Positions 26,769 through 36,268 of a DNA stretch of 64,000 nt are shown in pieces. Position 1 is the stretch's first letter, and each line of letters starts with the position of its first letter. Under the pieces are notes generated by a model. It was not told the DNA's origin and did no database searches. It worked only from the letters and a program-made list of their open reading frames with translations. Both the position numbers and the translations under genes were made by a program. Origin of the DNA: Halobacteriales archaeon QS_4_69_34 (GTDB lineage Archaea; Halobacteriota; Halobacteria; Halobacteriales; Halococcaceae); the NCBI GenBank assembly GCA_003021045.1, contig PXRN01000001.1:1-64000 (forward strand), read 5' to 3'.

Positions 26769-27662
26769 ATGACCTACGTCATCGACGGGGACGCCGTCGC
26801 CGCGGACGTCCGCACCGACCTCGCGGGCTGCATCGACACCCTCGAAGGCGCGGGCGTCACGCCCGGGCTCGCCACCGTGTTGGTGGGCGACGATCCCGCG
26901 AGCGAGACCTACGTCTCGATGAAACAGCGCGACTGCGAGGAGCTGGGGATGGACGGGGTTCACGTCGCACTCGACGCCGACGCTTCCCCCCAGGAGCTCT
27001 ACGAGGCGATCGAGAAGCTGAACGCCGACCCCGACGTACACGGCTACCTCGTCCAGGATCCGGTGCCCGACCACATCGACTACCGCGAGGTGCTCCGGCG
27101 GATCGATCCCGCGAAGGACGTCGACGGCTTCCACCCCGCAAACGTCGGCCGGCTCGTCGCCGGCGACCCCCGGTTCAAGCCCTGCACGCCCCACGGCGTC
27201 CAGAAGCTGCTCGGCGCGGCGGGCGTCGATCCCGAGGGAGAAGACGTCGCCATCGTCGGACGCTCGCGCATCGTCGGCAAGCCACTGGCGAACCTCCTCG
27301 TGCAGAAGGCCCCCGGCGGCAACGCTACCGTGACGGTCTGTCATTCTCGTACTACCGACCTCGCGGCGAAGACCCGAGCCGCGGACGTCGTCGTCGCCGC
27401 GGTCGGCGTCCCCGAGATGATCGACGGCTCGATGCTCGCCGAGGGCGTGGTCGTGATCGACGTCGGGGTCAACCGCGTCGACGCCGCGAACGAGAAAGGC
27501 TACGAGCTCGTCGGCGACGTCGCCTTCGAGAGCGCGAGCGAGAAGGCGAGCGCCATCACCCCCGTGCCGGGCGGTGTAGGCCCGATGACCCGCGCGATGT
27601 TGCTCTACAACACGGTGAAGGCGGCGAGCGAGCAGGAGGGCGTCGACGTCGAGCTGCCCTGA
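26769..27662 (+). CDS. folD: methylene-THF dehydrogenase / methenyl-THF cyclohydrolase
   Basis: The protein has 297 residues. Signatures are [15 protein letters not shown] (catalytic Tyr/Lys region), [12 protein letters not shown] in place of the usual QLPLP loop, [13 protein letters not shown], the nucleotide-binding [18 protein letters not shown], and [12 protein letters not shown] near the end. It interconverts methylene-, methenyl- and formyl-THF using NAD(P). Its stop TGA shares bases with the ATG of the following NUDIX gene (TGATG at 27660-27664), so they are coupled. A tattaggcgcggcag-like A/T element is not obvious upstream and glyA read-through is likely. Confidence 0.95.
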   Translation: MTYVIDGDAVAADVRTDLAGCIDTLEGAGVTPGLATVLVGDDPASETYVSMKQRDCEELGMDGVHVALDADASPQELYEAIEKLNADPDVHGYLVQDPVPDHIDYREVLRRIDPAKDVDGFHPANVGRLVAGDPRFKPCTPHGVQKLLGAAGVDPEGEDVAIVGRSRIVGKPLANLLVQKAPGGNATVTVCHSRTTDLAAKTRAADVVVAAVGVPEMIDGSMLAEGVVVIDVGVNRVDAANEKGYELVGDVAFESASEKASAITPVPGGVGPMTRAMLLYNTVKAASEQEGVDVELP

Positions 27663-28177
27663 TGGGGGTCGAGCCCGACCCCGCTCCCGAGGCGCTGGCC
27701 GCCGGCCAGGGGGAGGTGCTCCGGAGCGAGAGCACCGTCGAGGTCGAGACGGAGCGATTGGCGTCGGCACGCGCCCGTGCCGGCCGTGGCTGGGGCGTCG
27801 GCGCGCTCGTCGTCCACGACGGGCGGGTGCTGCTCGTCCGTCACGACGACCGGTGGCTCCTCCCGGGCGGGATGCTCGAAGCGGGTGAGACGCCTGCAGT
27901 GGGCGCGGGCAGGGAGGTCCGCGAGGAGACCGGTATCGAGGTGCGTATCGATGGGCTCGCGGCGATCGCCGAGCAGACCTTTACCGACGGACGGGACGCG
28001 TTCGTCCTCCGCTTTGCCGTCTTCGACGCGACCCCCGAGACGACCGCCCTCGCGAGCGATCCCGGTCTCGAGGGCGAAACCATCGACGACGCCGCGTGGC
28101 ACGGCTCGCTCCCGGCCGACACCTTCGATCGCGACCTCTACAGCCGGCTGCTCGACCGCGACCGGACATCGTGGTAG
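27662..28177 (+). CDS. NUDIX hydrolase
   Basis: The protein has 171 residues. The NUDIX box is complete: [18 protein letters not shown] followed by REETGIEV (about residues 75-97), matching Gx5Ex7REUxEExGU. The N-terminus (1-50) is a charged helical extension and the C-terminal part has the usual beta/alpha ending [15 protein letters not shown]. It would hydrolyse a nucleoside-diphosphate derivative. The one-base overlap with folD suggests a housekeeping role around folate, pterin or nucleotide precursors, but this is inference. Confidence 0.88.
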   Translation: MGVEPDPAPEALAAGQGEVLRSESTVEVETERLASARARAGRGWGVGALVVHDGRVLLVRHDDRWLLPGGMLEAGETPAVGAGREVREETGIEVRIDGLAAIAEQTFTDGRDAFVLRFAVFDATPETTALASDPGLEGETIDDAAWHGSLPADTFDRDLYSRLLDRDRTSW

Positions 28178-28264
28178 TGGTCGGCCGTGACGGTGGTCGG
28201 GTCGCGGTAGTGGTCGGGGCCGTGGTAGTGGATCAAGCCGTGCGATGGCCGTCCCGCGCGCCGC

Positions 28265-29218
28265 TCATTCGAAGCTGGGCAGGATTTCCCTCTCGTAGAG
28301 GTCGAATGCTGCCTCTTGATCGTCGCCGATCTGGTGGACGTACACGCGATCGTAGCCGGCGTCGATCGCCGCCTGGAAGCTGTCGATGTGGGCCTGTGGG
28401 TCCTGGTCGGTGATGACCGATCCCTCGCGGATGTCCGCTTCGCTCACCACCTGCGTGGCCTGCTCGAAGTGGGCGGTCGTCGGCAGCTCGGCGGCGAGCT
28501 CGCCCGGGAGTCCGGTGTTGCGCCACTGCTCGTGGACCGTCTCCACTGCGTCGTCCTCGCTGTCGGCGACGCAGGCGTGGAGCTGACAGAACCGCGGGCC
28601 CTCCCCGCCCGCCGCCGCCCAGTCCTCGATCACGGTTTGGGGACCGACCGACCAGAACCCGTCGCCGAACGCGGCCGCACCCCGCGCGGCGCGCTCGCCG
28701 AACGCCGAGACACAGATCGGCGGGGGCTCCTCGGGCAGCGTGAACAGCCGGGCGTTCTGGACGTCGTAGTGTGTCCCGTGGTGGCTGGTCTGCTCGCCGA
28801 TCCAGAGCTGCCGCATCACCGAGACCGCCTCCTCGAGCATCTCCATCCGGACGGCGTGCTCGGGCCAGTGGTCGCCGAGCACGTGCTCGTTGAGCAGCTC
28901 GCCGGTGCCGACGCCGAAGAAGAACCGTTCGGGAGCCATCGCCGCGGCCGAGGCGACGGCCTGAGCGAGGATCGCCGGGTGGATTCGGATCGTCGGACAG
29001 GCGACGCCGACGGCGAGGTCCAGCTCCTCGACGGCCGCCGCGACGCCGCCGAGCGTGCTCCAGACGAACGGCGACTCGCCCTGTGCTTCCAGCCACGGGT
29101 GGTAGTGGTCGGAGACGCTGGCGAAGTCGAACCCGACCGCCTCGGCGCGCTCGGCCTGTGCCACGAGCTCGTTCGGCCCGAACTCCTCGCTCGAAAGCGT
29201 GTAGCCGACGTCCGTCAT
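28265..29218 (-). CDS. F420-dependent LLM-class oxidoreductase (TIGR03557-like)
   Basis: ATG 29218 (MTDVGYTLSSEEFGPNELV) gives 317 residues. The luciferase-like TIM barrel shows GFDFASVSDHYHPWLEAQG (29-47), FVWSTLGGVAAAVEEL, RIHPAILAQAVASAAAM and FFFGVGTGELLNEHVLG. These are the landmarks of the F420-dependent glucose-6-phosphate-dehydrogenase-like group common in haloarchaea. The substrate is not predictable. It is followed by about 90 bases with no gene and faces the NUDIX gene convergently. Confidence 0.88.
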   Translation of the reverse strand: MTDVGYTLSSEEFGPNELVAQAERAEAVGFDFASVSDHYHPWLEAQGESPFVWSTLGGVAAAVEELDLAVGVACPTIRIHPAILAQAVASAAAMAPERFFFGVGTGELLNEHVLGDHWPEHAVRMEMLEEAVSVMRQLWIGEQTSHHGTHYDVQNARLFTLPEEPPPICVSAFGERAARGAAAFGDGFWSVGPQTVIEDWAAAGGEGPRFCQLHACVADSEDDAVETVHEQWRNTGLPGELAAELPTTAHFEQATQVVSEADIREGSVITDQDPQAHIDSFQAAIDAGYDRVYVHQIGDDQEAAFDLYEREILPSFE

Positions 29219-29325
29219 CGCGGCTCCCCCTCCCCGGGTTCGGTGCGTTCGCGCGTCATCGTCGCCGAGCTCTCCCCGACGGCACAAACGCCTGTCGCCG
29301 GCGCTTGCAGGCGCTTGCGTGTGTA

Positions 29326-30036
29326 TCAGGCAAGGCGGTCGAGCCGCTCGCGCGCCGCCACGAGCGCGCCCGCCTCGCCCTCGCGGAGGTACGTCCCGAT
29401 TTCCCGTGCGGCCCGGACCAGCTTTTCCGCGGTCTCGGGGTCGACGTCGCCGTCGAGCGCCTCGACGCGCTTGACGTGTTCCAGCAGGGTGCCGAGGGCC
29501 GCCGACGCGGCGGCATCGGGGTGGTCGTCGAGGTACGTGTCGACCTCCCGGCGGTAGGCCCGGACGGCGCGGGCACAGGCGAGCCCGCGCGCCGCGCGCA
29601 GCGAGCCGGGAACGGCCCCAGGGGCCGGTCGCTCGCCCCGGTCCGCGCCGCCGAGCAGCGCGAGGAGGTACTGCTTTTCGTCGTCGCCCGTCCGCATCGA
29701 TCGGTCGATCGCCGCGGCGACGTACCGTAGTTCGGTCGCCGCGAGGTAGGTGTCGTCGAGCGCCGCGAGTTCGCCGGCGTCGACGAACCCCTGACGCCGG
29801 ACGAACTCGCGGCACGTCTCGGTGGCCCGCTCGGCGGCTCCCGTCAGGTCGTCCGCGGCCGCGAGCTCGCGCGCGGCCGTCAGGTCGAGCGTCGCCGGGC
29901 TCGCGGTGTGGCGGGTGCGCTCGTCGAGGCCGACGCTCCGGAGGCTGTCGCAGTCGGGACAGTTGGGACTCCCGGTCTCGTAGTACGACCAGCGCGTCCC
30001 ACAGTCCTGACACTCGCGCTCGCCGCGGATGCGCAT
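29326..30036 (-). CDS. zinc-ribbon helical protein, haloarchaeal
   Basis: The protein has 236 residues. Four cysteines at 9, 12, 26 and 29 (CQDC and CPDC) form an N-terminal zinc ribbon, followed by an all-helical domain with ALDDTYLAATELRYVAAAID and RREVDTYLDDHPDAAASAAL. The architecture is conserved in haloarchaea as an uncharacterised family (I believe in the DUF7117 group, not certain). The zinc ribbon suggests interaction with nucleic acids or the transcription machinery. It is divergent from the SDR gene with a 260-base spacer in which I see only a TATA-like tgtatatgg at the SDR start. Confidence 0.7.
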   Translation of the reverse strand: MRIRGERECQDCGTRWSYYETGSPNCPDCDSLRSVGLDERTRHTASPATLDLTAARELAAADDLTGAAERATETCREFVRRQGFVDAGELAALDDTYLAATELRYVAAAIDRSMRTGDDEKQYLLALLGGADRGERPAPGAVPGSLRAARGLACARAVRAYRREVDTYLDDHPDAAASAALGTLLEHVKRVEALDGDVDPETAEKLVRAAREIGTYLREGEAGALVAARERLDRLA

Positions 30037-30296
30037 GGCCGGTGTCGGGGCGACACACGCAAAACGTTCGCGCCTCCGAGCGGGCGCGGTGCGATCGCGG
30101 ATGACTCCTCGTGTGTATCGGCGTCGGGGTCACACCCGGACCGACTGATCGCCGAAGCCGGGTGGGTCCGAGCCACCGAGAACGCGCTCCGCGCGACGCG
30201 CGATTTCCCCTCCGTCGCGTCGCTCCGAACGCGTCCGACCCGAACGAGGCCGGTCCGCGCCGAAAGAGCGAACTGTCCCGCCGTCGAGTGCTGTAT

Positions 30297-31085
30297 ATGG
30301 CGACCGACCAGCCACTCGCCGACGGGACGGCCATCGTCACCGGGGCCAGTTCGGGAATCGGCGCGGCGACCGCCCGCGAACTCGCACGCGACGGCGCGAG
30401 CGTCGCCCTCGCCGCCCGCAGCGAGGACCGCCTCGCCGCGCTCGCCGAGGGGATCGAGGCCGATCACGGCGTCGGGACGCTCGTCGTCCCGACCGACGTG
30501 CGCGAGGAGACAGAGGTCGAAGCGCTGATCGAGCGCGTCGTCGGGGAGTGGGGCAGACTCGATGTCCTCGTGAACAACGCCGGGCTCGCACGCGGGGCCG
30601 ACGTCGAGGAACTGACGACCGAGCAGTACCGGGCGATGCAGGCGACGAACGTCGACGGCGTCTTCTTCGCCACACGGGCCGCCCTGCCCCACCTGCGTGA
30701 CTCGTCGGGCAACCTGATCGTCATCGGGAGCTTCGCGGGCCAGTATCCCCGCTCGTACAACCCGGTCTACGCCGCCACCAAGTGGTGGGTCCGGGGGTTC
30801 GCCCACAGCGTCGCTGCCAGCGAGGCCCAACGCGCCTCGGGACGGTCGAGCGGACAAAGGCGAGACGCCACAGACGAGAACGGCGTCGCCGTCACCGTCA
30901 TCAACCCCTCCGAGGTGCGCACCGAGTTCGAGGCCGGCGGCGAGACGTTCGCCGAGCGCTTCCCGGAAGGCGCGGTCACCGAGCCCGGGGAGGTCGCCGC
31001 GGCCGTTGCCTTCGCCGCCCGTCAGAAGCACTCGACGGTGAGCGAGCTCGACCTTTACCGACGCGACAAGTTCGAAGCCTTCTGA
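30297..31085 (+). CDS. short-chain dehydrogenase/reductase
   Basis: ATG 30297 (MATDQPLADGTAIVTGASSG) gives 262 residues. The Rossmann signature TGASSGIG is at 15-22, followed by NNAGLARG, the serine strand LIVIGSFAG and the YAATK catalytic pair. An insertion of about 20 polar residues (RASGRSSGQRRDATDENG) interrupts the substrate loop after the active-site helix. It oxidises or reduces an alcohol/ketone with NAD(P). The closest style is the clavulanate-dehydrogenase-like cluster; the substrate is unknown. Confidence 0.88.
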   Translation: MATDQPLADGTAIVTGASSGIGAATARELARDGASVALAARSEDRLAALAEGIEADHGVGTLVVPTDVREETEVEALIERVVGEWGRLDVLVNNAGLARGADVEELTTEQYRAMQATNVDGVFFATRAALPHLRDSSGNLIVIGSFAGQYPRSYNPVYAATKWWVRGFAHSVAASEAQRASGRSSGQRRDATDENGVAVTVINPSEVRTEFEAGGETFAERFPEGAVTEPGEVAAAVAFAARQKHSTVSELDLYRRDKFEAF

Positions 31086-31203
31086 GGGCGCGGACGGTTT
31101 CGAGCATCGAGACGTTCCGGGGCACACAGCTTGGCGTGGGCGGGAGTCACGGCCCATGAGAGCGGGACCCAACCGTCCTTCACGCCTCCCGTTCCAGAGG
31201 GAC

Positions 31204-31443
31204 ATGGACGACGCTTGGAGAGCGCTCTACTGTTCGGACCGGTGGCGGTCACAGTCGCTGGGACGGTAGCGGCAATCGGACCGACCCCGGCGGTGAGACT
31301 CGTCGAGATACCCCGTACTCGGCATCTTCGGCGACCTCGCGGCGTTCTTCGAACAGTTCGCCGGACTGCTGAACCAGCCCGAATTCCTCGAAGAGGGCGG
31401 GGAGAGGAACCGACACGGACCGGCCGAGTCGCCGAGAGTGGTG
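31204..31443 (+). pseudogene. remnant of a small membrane-protein gene, frameshifted
   Basis: ATG 31204 begins MDDAWRAL, while the adjacent frame carries a hydrophobic helix (ALLFGPVAVTVAGTVAAIG). A third change near 31310 opens YPVLGIFGDLAAFFEQFAGL, continuing LLNQPEFLEEGGERNRHG. All three pieces have good haloarchaeal coding composition and appear in order on one strand, so I read them as one small protein broken at least twice. No natural stop is obvious before the antisense gene that ends at 31444. Function unknown. Confidence 0.4.
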
Positions 31444-31915
31444 TCACCGTGCCGACCGAAACTCGACGGCGAGCGCTTCGGCCGCCGTTCCGGAACCGCG
31501 CGTGTATCGGGCCCCGGCCGCACCGTCCGTGCTGTCCGAGCCGCGCTCGACCGCGAAGGCTCGGATCGTGACCACGAGCCGTCCGTCCGGGAGCGTCGCG
31601 CGCAGCACCGGTCCGACGCTCGTGATCGTCACGGAGGGCGGCGCGGCGACCGGCTCCGCCCGCAGGGTTCCGCCGGCGACCCCGACCGCGTCCGCGAGGA
31701 CGTCCGGCAGGCGACCCGTGACGCCGGCCCGATCGAGCGCGCGTTCGAGGGGGCCGACCACCCGATCCCGATCGGTCGTCGCGTCGCCGTCCCACCGCCC
31801 GGCGACCCCATCGGCGCACGTGAGCACCGCTTCGAGGGTTTCGTTGTGGGTCGAGAGGGTGCTCGCGGACGGCGGACGCGTCGATCGGCGGGCCTGGGGG
31901 CGTCGTGGGAGTCAC
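31444..31915 (-). pseudogene. conserved haloarchaeal protein (DUF7988-like) with one frameshift
   Basis: From a GTG at 31915 the frame reads VTPTTPPGPPIDASAVREH. One base too many in the run near 31856-31858 shifts it; the other frame continues STHNETLEAVLTCADGVAGR, VVGPLERALDRAGVTGRLPD and GPVLRATLPDGRLVVTIRAF to the TGA at 31444-31446. Removing one base gives about 156 residues. The pattern of a helical domain followed by a two-strand R(L)VVxIRAFxVERG region is that of a small haloarchaeal family without known function. It lies inside the second decay patch. Confidence 0.55.
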
Positions 31916-31964
31916 CGTGGGCGGGTCGGCCGTTCGGTCGCGCTCTCGCGCCGCGACGATCGAC

Positions 31965-32780
31965 GGTCAGTCGAGTTCGGCCCTGTGCTCGACTCGGAAT
32001 CCGGGCCGCCCGCCGTGGGAACGAGCACGCTCTCCGGATCGAGCCCGCGGTCCTTGAACACGAGGAAATAACGCGGCACGGAGCGGGCGAGCTCGTCATC
32101 GCGTTCTCGGCGCGGCCGGGCGAGCCGTAGGCGTCCGGTCCCCCAGCCAATCACCACGAGGGCGGCCGCGTGGCTCCGAGCGGCACCGAAGATCCCCGAA
32201 CGGTCGGCGTGAGGATCGTGTGGGTCTCGACGGACACGCGAACGTCGCGGCGTCCTCGCGGGCGGCGTCGAGCAGGTCGGCCGAGTGGGCGTCGAGCCCC
32301 TCAACGTCCCGGCCCCGTACTCCAGAGCGGTCCGGTCGGGGACCTGCACGACCTGGGTGGCGAGCACGCGCCCACCGCGCTGTCGGGCGATCGCGCTCGC
32401 CAGCGCGATGGGGCCTCCCGTGTTCGGGTTGGCGAGAGGGGGCCATCAGGCGGTAGCTGCCGCCGCCGGGCTGGACGCTGGCGGCCGGGACCGCGGGCTC
32501 GCAGCCCCCGCAGCGGCGCTGGACGTACTGGCCGAGCACGCCCTGCTTTCGGTGTGGATGCACACGTAGCCGAAGTACCACGCGGCGCCGCCGGCGACGA
32601 ACGGAAGCGAGAGGGCGACTTCAACGGGGCCGTAACCCGACGAGGCCGAAGGAGAGCACTGTCCCCCGGATCGGCGTCGCGGGGTACAGCGCCACCTCGT
32701 GCCGCCAGGCCGGCTCGAAGCGAGTCCCCAGTCTCGCTCCGAGCTCCCCCGCGAGTCCGCCCTTACACGCTTCCCGAGCA
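31965..32780 (-). pseudogene. remnant of an APC-permease/universal-stress-protein fusion
   Basis: Pieces in several frames, in order on the minus strand, spell the end of a permease and a UspA domain: FEPAWRHEVALYPATPIRGT, LSFGLVGL, VALSLPFVAGGAAWYFGYV, QGVLGQYV, LANPNTGGPIALASAIARQR, RVLATQVVQVPDRTALEYG, EGLDAHSADLLDAARED, AARSHAAALVVIGW and RYFLVFKDRGLDPESVLVP. This is the junction region of the haloarchaeal amino-acid permease-UspA fusion family. The roughly 400-residue permease core that should precede it is absent; another gene starts at 32898. The second UspA domain is also missing. With at least six frame changes and both ends lost, this is a genuine gene relic. Confidence 0.7.
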
Positions 32781-32897
32781 CACTCCCGACCGCGACCGAC
32801 GCCGCCCGTGGCCGTCCTCGGTCGAAAACGGGCGGCCGGACGACGGGCGGCCACCGTCCGCCGCCGGTCGTCGCTCCGCGGCGAGTCCCACAGCGAA

Positions 32898-33992
32898 TCA
32901 CTCCGCGGCGAGCCCCGAGAGATCGATCCGGAGGGAGGGGTACCAGCCGGCGAGCGCCGGCAGGTACACGCCGAGGAAGCGGTCGACGAACACGACGGGG
33001 ACGACCACCGCGGCGGGAACCCCGAGCGCGACGAACACGGCCGTCGCGCTCGCCTCGGTGACGCCGATCCCTCCGGGCGTCAGCGGCAGCAGCGTCACGC
33101 TGTAGGCCGCGACGAGATAGAGCGGGAGGAAGAGCGCGGGCTCGAAGCCGGTCCCGAGCGCGTCGAACAGCAGCCACACCCTGAGTCCGGGCGCGAGGAG
33201 CAGCGCCCCACACCAGCCCGCGGCGTAGCCGGCGAGCACCCCGGGAGCGCTCGACAGCCCACGGAAGGTGCCGGCCGACTCGGCCGTGAACGCGGGGAGC
33301 GCGCCGGCCAGCCCGGCGAGGCGCTCGCCGGCCGCCGGCACCCGCCGGAGCACGCCTTCGAGCAGGGCGGCGGCCCGCTCGACGACGCCGAGGTTGAAGC
33401 CGGCGAGCAACACGAGCGCACCGGCGAGAAAATAGAGGACGGTCGAGAGCGCGAGGGCGAGCGCGAGCCCGGCCGGGAGCGCGCCGACCGCGAGCGCCAA
33501 CCCCGTCAGCGCGACGAGTCCGTAGACGAGGGCGTACAGCCCGGTGTGGACGCCCGCGATCGCGACCGCTTCCGGGTAGGCGACGTTCGCCTCGGTGCGG
33601 AGGACGAACGGTGCGGCGGCCCGGCCCGAGAACCGGGAGGGCAACAGGAGGTTGACGAAGCTCACGACGAGAGTGGCGCTGGCGGCCGTCCGAAAGCGCG
33701 TGGGCCGAACGTGACCGAGCAGCGCGTGCCACATGAGGAAGCGACCGAGGAGGCCGAGTCCGCTCACCACGACGAGTGCTGCGATCACTCCGGGCGAGAC
33801 CTCGCCGAACAGCGCCGCCGCGCGGCCCCACTCGACCCGGCCGAGCGCCCACGCGAGCGCGGCGAGGCCAACCGCGTACTGGGCCAGCTTGATCCCCACT
33901 CGCCGGAGGCTGGCGGTCACGGTGCCCCCGGGGCGTCGGCCCGTGTCCCGCCCGTCTGCGATATCACCTCCCGGGGTTGCCCGCTTTCGCAC
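32898..33992 (-). CDS. flippase-like UPF0104 (LPG-synthase N-terminal type) membrane protein
   Basis: The ORF from ATG 33992 has 364 residues; a GTG at 33920 (VTASLRRVGIKLAQYAVG) may be the real start, because the first 24 residues are polar and atypical. About eight transmembrane helices follow. Family landmarks are SFVNLLLPSRFSGRAAAPFV near 110-130 and LLPLTPGGIGVTEASATAVF near 325-345, the conserved PGGxGxxE motif. Homologues move or tolerate lipid-linked intermediates, and in archaea they sit in glycosylation loci. It is divergent from the sulfatase-like gene and probably belongs to the surface-glycan cluster. Confidence 0.82.
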   Translation of the reverse strand: MRKRATPGGDIADGRDTGRRPGGTVTASLRRVGIKLAQYAVGLAALAWALGRVEWGRAAALFGEVSPGVIAALVVVSGLGLLGRFLMWHALLGHVRPTRFRTAASATLVVSFVNLLLPSRFSGRAAAPFVLRTEANVAYPEAVAIAGVHTGLYALVYGLVALTGLALAVGALPAGLALALALSTVLYFLAGALVLLAGFNLGVVERAAALLEGVLRRVPAAGERLAGLAGALPAFTAESAGTFRGLSSAPGVLAGYAAGWCGALLLAPGLRVWLLFDALGTGFEPALFLPLYLVAAYSVTLLPLTPGGIGVTEASATAVFVALGVPAAVVVPVVFVDRFLGVYLPALAGWYPSLRIDLSGLAAE

Positions 33993-34261
33993 TTACCTGC
34001 TTCGTTCCCGACGCCACGACGGCGGCCCGCCGATCCGGTGGACCCGGTGTCGTCCCGATGTCGACCCGACGCCGGTCCGCCGTCCCGACGCCGTCCCGTC
34101 GACCGCCGCTCCTCCGGTGTCGCCCCCGGTGTGGTGTCTCCGCCCGCGGACCGCTCTATCGCACGCTCGGTCACGGGAGCGAAGCCGACGGTCGCCGCCG
34201 GCCGCGGCCGGATACGACGCGAAGCCCGTGATTATATGCCTCTCCGAGCGAACGCCCGCTC

Positions 34262-35407
34262 ATGGACGACGTCGTTCTCGTCACTGCGGACTCCGTTCGG
34301 CACGATCACCGCGACGCGATGGAGTTCGTCTCCTCGCTCGACGCTCACACGGGCATCACCGCGGCCCACTACACCCGCCCGAGCCTCGCGGGGCTGCTCA
34401 CTGCGAACCTGCTCTCGGCGCTTCAGTCGAAGGCCGTCGGGCCCACCCTCCCCGAGGTGCTCGCCGAGCACGGCTACACCTGCATCGGGCTGGTCCCGTC
34501 CCCTCAGGCCGACTCGACGTTCGGCTTCGATGCCGGGTTCGACGCCTACGAGACGTTCAGCGAGGGCGGCGGCAATCCGCTCGAGAACCGGCGGAGTCAG
34601 GTCCGGGAGTTCCTCGGCGGGTTTCCGCTCGTCCGGCGACTCTACCGTCGGCTGGTCCCGATGGAGGCGGTGCTCACGTCGCTGCCGGACGACGGTGCGA
34701 TCGTCGATGAGGCGATCGAGCGGTTCAACGACGCGCCCGCGCCGCGATTCCTCTGGGTGCACCTCATGGGGAGCCACCGCCCCTACGGCACCGGCGCGGA
34801 GGCGCTCCCGCCGGCGCTCGACCGCAAGGCCGGCGCGGCCGGCAACCGGGGTCTGTTGCGCTCGAAGCCCGTCTCGGACCGGGAGACCGAGCTGATCCGC
34901 CGGACCTATCGACGCGCGCTCGCGCGCGTCGATTCGCGGATCGAGCGCCTGCTCGACGGGCTCGATTCGGATCCGGCCGTCGCGTTCACGTCGGATCACG
35001 GCGACGAGCTGGGCGAGGAGGGCTACTTCTATCACCAGGGGTTCCGGCGGCGCGTCGTCGACACGCTGACCGAGGTTCCGGTCGCGTTCTCCGGGCTGTC
35101 GGTCGAGCGCGACCGGTTCAGCCTGCTCGACGTCGCCCCGACGCTGCTCGGACACGTCGGGATCGAGCCGCCCGAGCGCTGGCACGGGAGCGACCTCGCG
35201 GCGGGGGGCTCGGAGCCGATGGTCACGATCGCCCCGTGGCACGAAGCGGCCACGGTCGCCGTTCGGACCGACGGAACGAAGCTGGTCGCCAGCGACGCGG
35301 ACGTCTCGCTCGAAACCGGCGGCGAGCGCGCCGCGGCGAGTCGCACCGAGGTCCCTGCGGCGCTCGAAGACCGCCTGCGCGACCTCGGCTACGCCGACGC
35401 CGGGTGA
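34262..35407 (+). CDS. sulfatase/alkaline-phosphatase-superfamily hydrolase
   Basis: The protein has 381 residues. Metal ligands are D10 in LVTADSVRHD and DH in TSDHGDELGEEG (243-254), with HLMGSHRPYG between. The usual nucleophile motif CxPSR appears as HYTRPSLAGLL, so a Thr sits at the position of the formylglycine Cys/Ser; sulfatase activity is not assured, and phosphodiesterase or phosphoglycol-transferase activity is possible. No signal peptide is visible. A TATA-like attatatg precedes the start by about 25 bases. It lies beside the flippase and deacetylase genes, pointing to glycan sulfation or decoration turnover. Confidence 0.8.
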   Translation: MDDVVLVTADSVRHDHRDAMEFVSSLDAHTGITAAHYTRPSLAGLLTANLLSALQSKAVGPTLPEVLAEHGYTCIGLVPSPQADSTFGFDAGFDAYETFSEGGGNPLENRRSQVREFLGGFPLVRRLYRRLVPMEAVLTSLPDDGAIVDEAIERFNDAPAPRFLWVHLMGSHRPYGTGAEALPPALDRKAGAAGNRGLLRSKPVSDRETELIRRTYRRALARVDSRIERLLDGLDSDPAVAFTSDHGDELGEEGYFYHQGFRRRVVDTLTEVPVAFSGLSVERDRFSLLDVAPTLLGHVGIEPPERWHGSDLAAGGSEPMVTIAPWHEAATVAVRTDGTKLVASDADVSLETGGERAAASRTEVPAALEDRLRDLGYADAG

Positions 35408-35434
35408 GGCCCGTCCCCGTGGGTGCGACCCGGC

Positions 35435-36268
35435 TCAGGCGTCGGTGACTCCCCGGAGGGCCGACCGGGCCGTGACGAACGCGAAGGGCTGTTCGAGCAG
35501 CCGTTCGAGCGTCCGGCGCATCCACGCACCGGTGCGCCAGTAGACCCGCCTCGGCACCCCGTCGACGGCGGGAAGGTCGACGAACTCCCAGGGGTGGACG
35601 TAGAGCACGGGAACGATCCCCCGGCGGGCGAGCAGGCGCATACCGGCGATCGCGTACCGGACGCCGAAAAACCGGAGCCACGTCCCCGAGAGCGGGAGCC
35701 TGAGCCCCGGCATGACCGCGACCGGGAGCTCGGCGACGCTCGCCGGCGCGCCGTCGACCAGCCGGTCGGCGCGGCACGGTCGCCGTTGGGTGTACTCGCC
35801 GCCGTACCAGCCCGGGATCGACCGGCAGGGGACGACGCTCGAGTCGTACCCGTAGCCCGCGGCGTCGAGGGCCGCGAAGTGCTCGGGACCGGACGGTACG
35901 TCGAACGAGGGGGCGCGAAACCCCGCCACGTCCACCCCCGCGGTCCGTTCGAGCGTCTCCCGGGAGCGGGCGAGCTCCTCGCGTCGCTCGGCGCTGCTCA
36001 CCGACGAGAGGTGAACGTGCCGGCGGGTGTGGGAGGCGACCTCGTGGCCGGCCTCGGCGATGCGAGCGACCAGCTCTGGATGGCGTTCGGCGATCCCCGA
36101 GACGACGAAGAACGTGGACGACGCGCCGTGAGCACCGAAGCGATCGAGCAGCCCGTCCACCGTCGAGAGCCCGACGTCGGGATCGTCCAATCGGCCGCGT
36201 GCGCCCCGGTAGGCCGGGAGGTGCGAGAAGCACTCGAGGTCGACCGAGAGGACGGCTGGATGGCCCAT
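35435..36268 (-). CDS. polysaccharide deacetylase (NodB domain)
   Basis: ATG 36268 (MGHPAVLSVDLECF) gives 277 residues. The NodB motifs are SVDLEC (catalytic Asp 10), HEVASHTRRHVHLS (metal His pair) and AGFRAPSFDVP; late motif is LYVHPWEF. The order matches the DUF3473-bearing group involved in exopolysaccharide or peptidoglycan-like deacetylation. It lacks a signal peptide, so it may act on a lipid-linked sugar at the cytoplasmic face. It converges with the sulfatase-like gene (27-base gap). The 304 bases to the next gene (36269-36572) hold no ORF but a long purine-rich tract. Confidence 0.86.
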   Translation of the reverse strand: MGHPAVLSVDLECFSHLPAYRGARGRLDDPDVGLSTVDGLLDRFGAHGASSTFFVVSGIAERHPELVARIAEAGHEVASHTRRHVHLSSVSSAERREELARSRETLERTAGVDVAGFRAPSFDVPSGPEHFAALDAAGYGYDSSVVPCRSIPGWYGGEYTQRRPCRADRLVDGAPASVAELPVAVMPGLRLPLSGTWLRFFGVRYAIAGMRLLARRGIVPVLYVHPWEFVDLPAVDGVPRRVYWRTGAWMRRTLERLLEQPFAFVTARSALRGVTDA

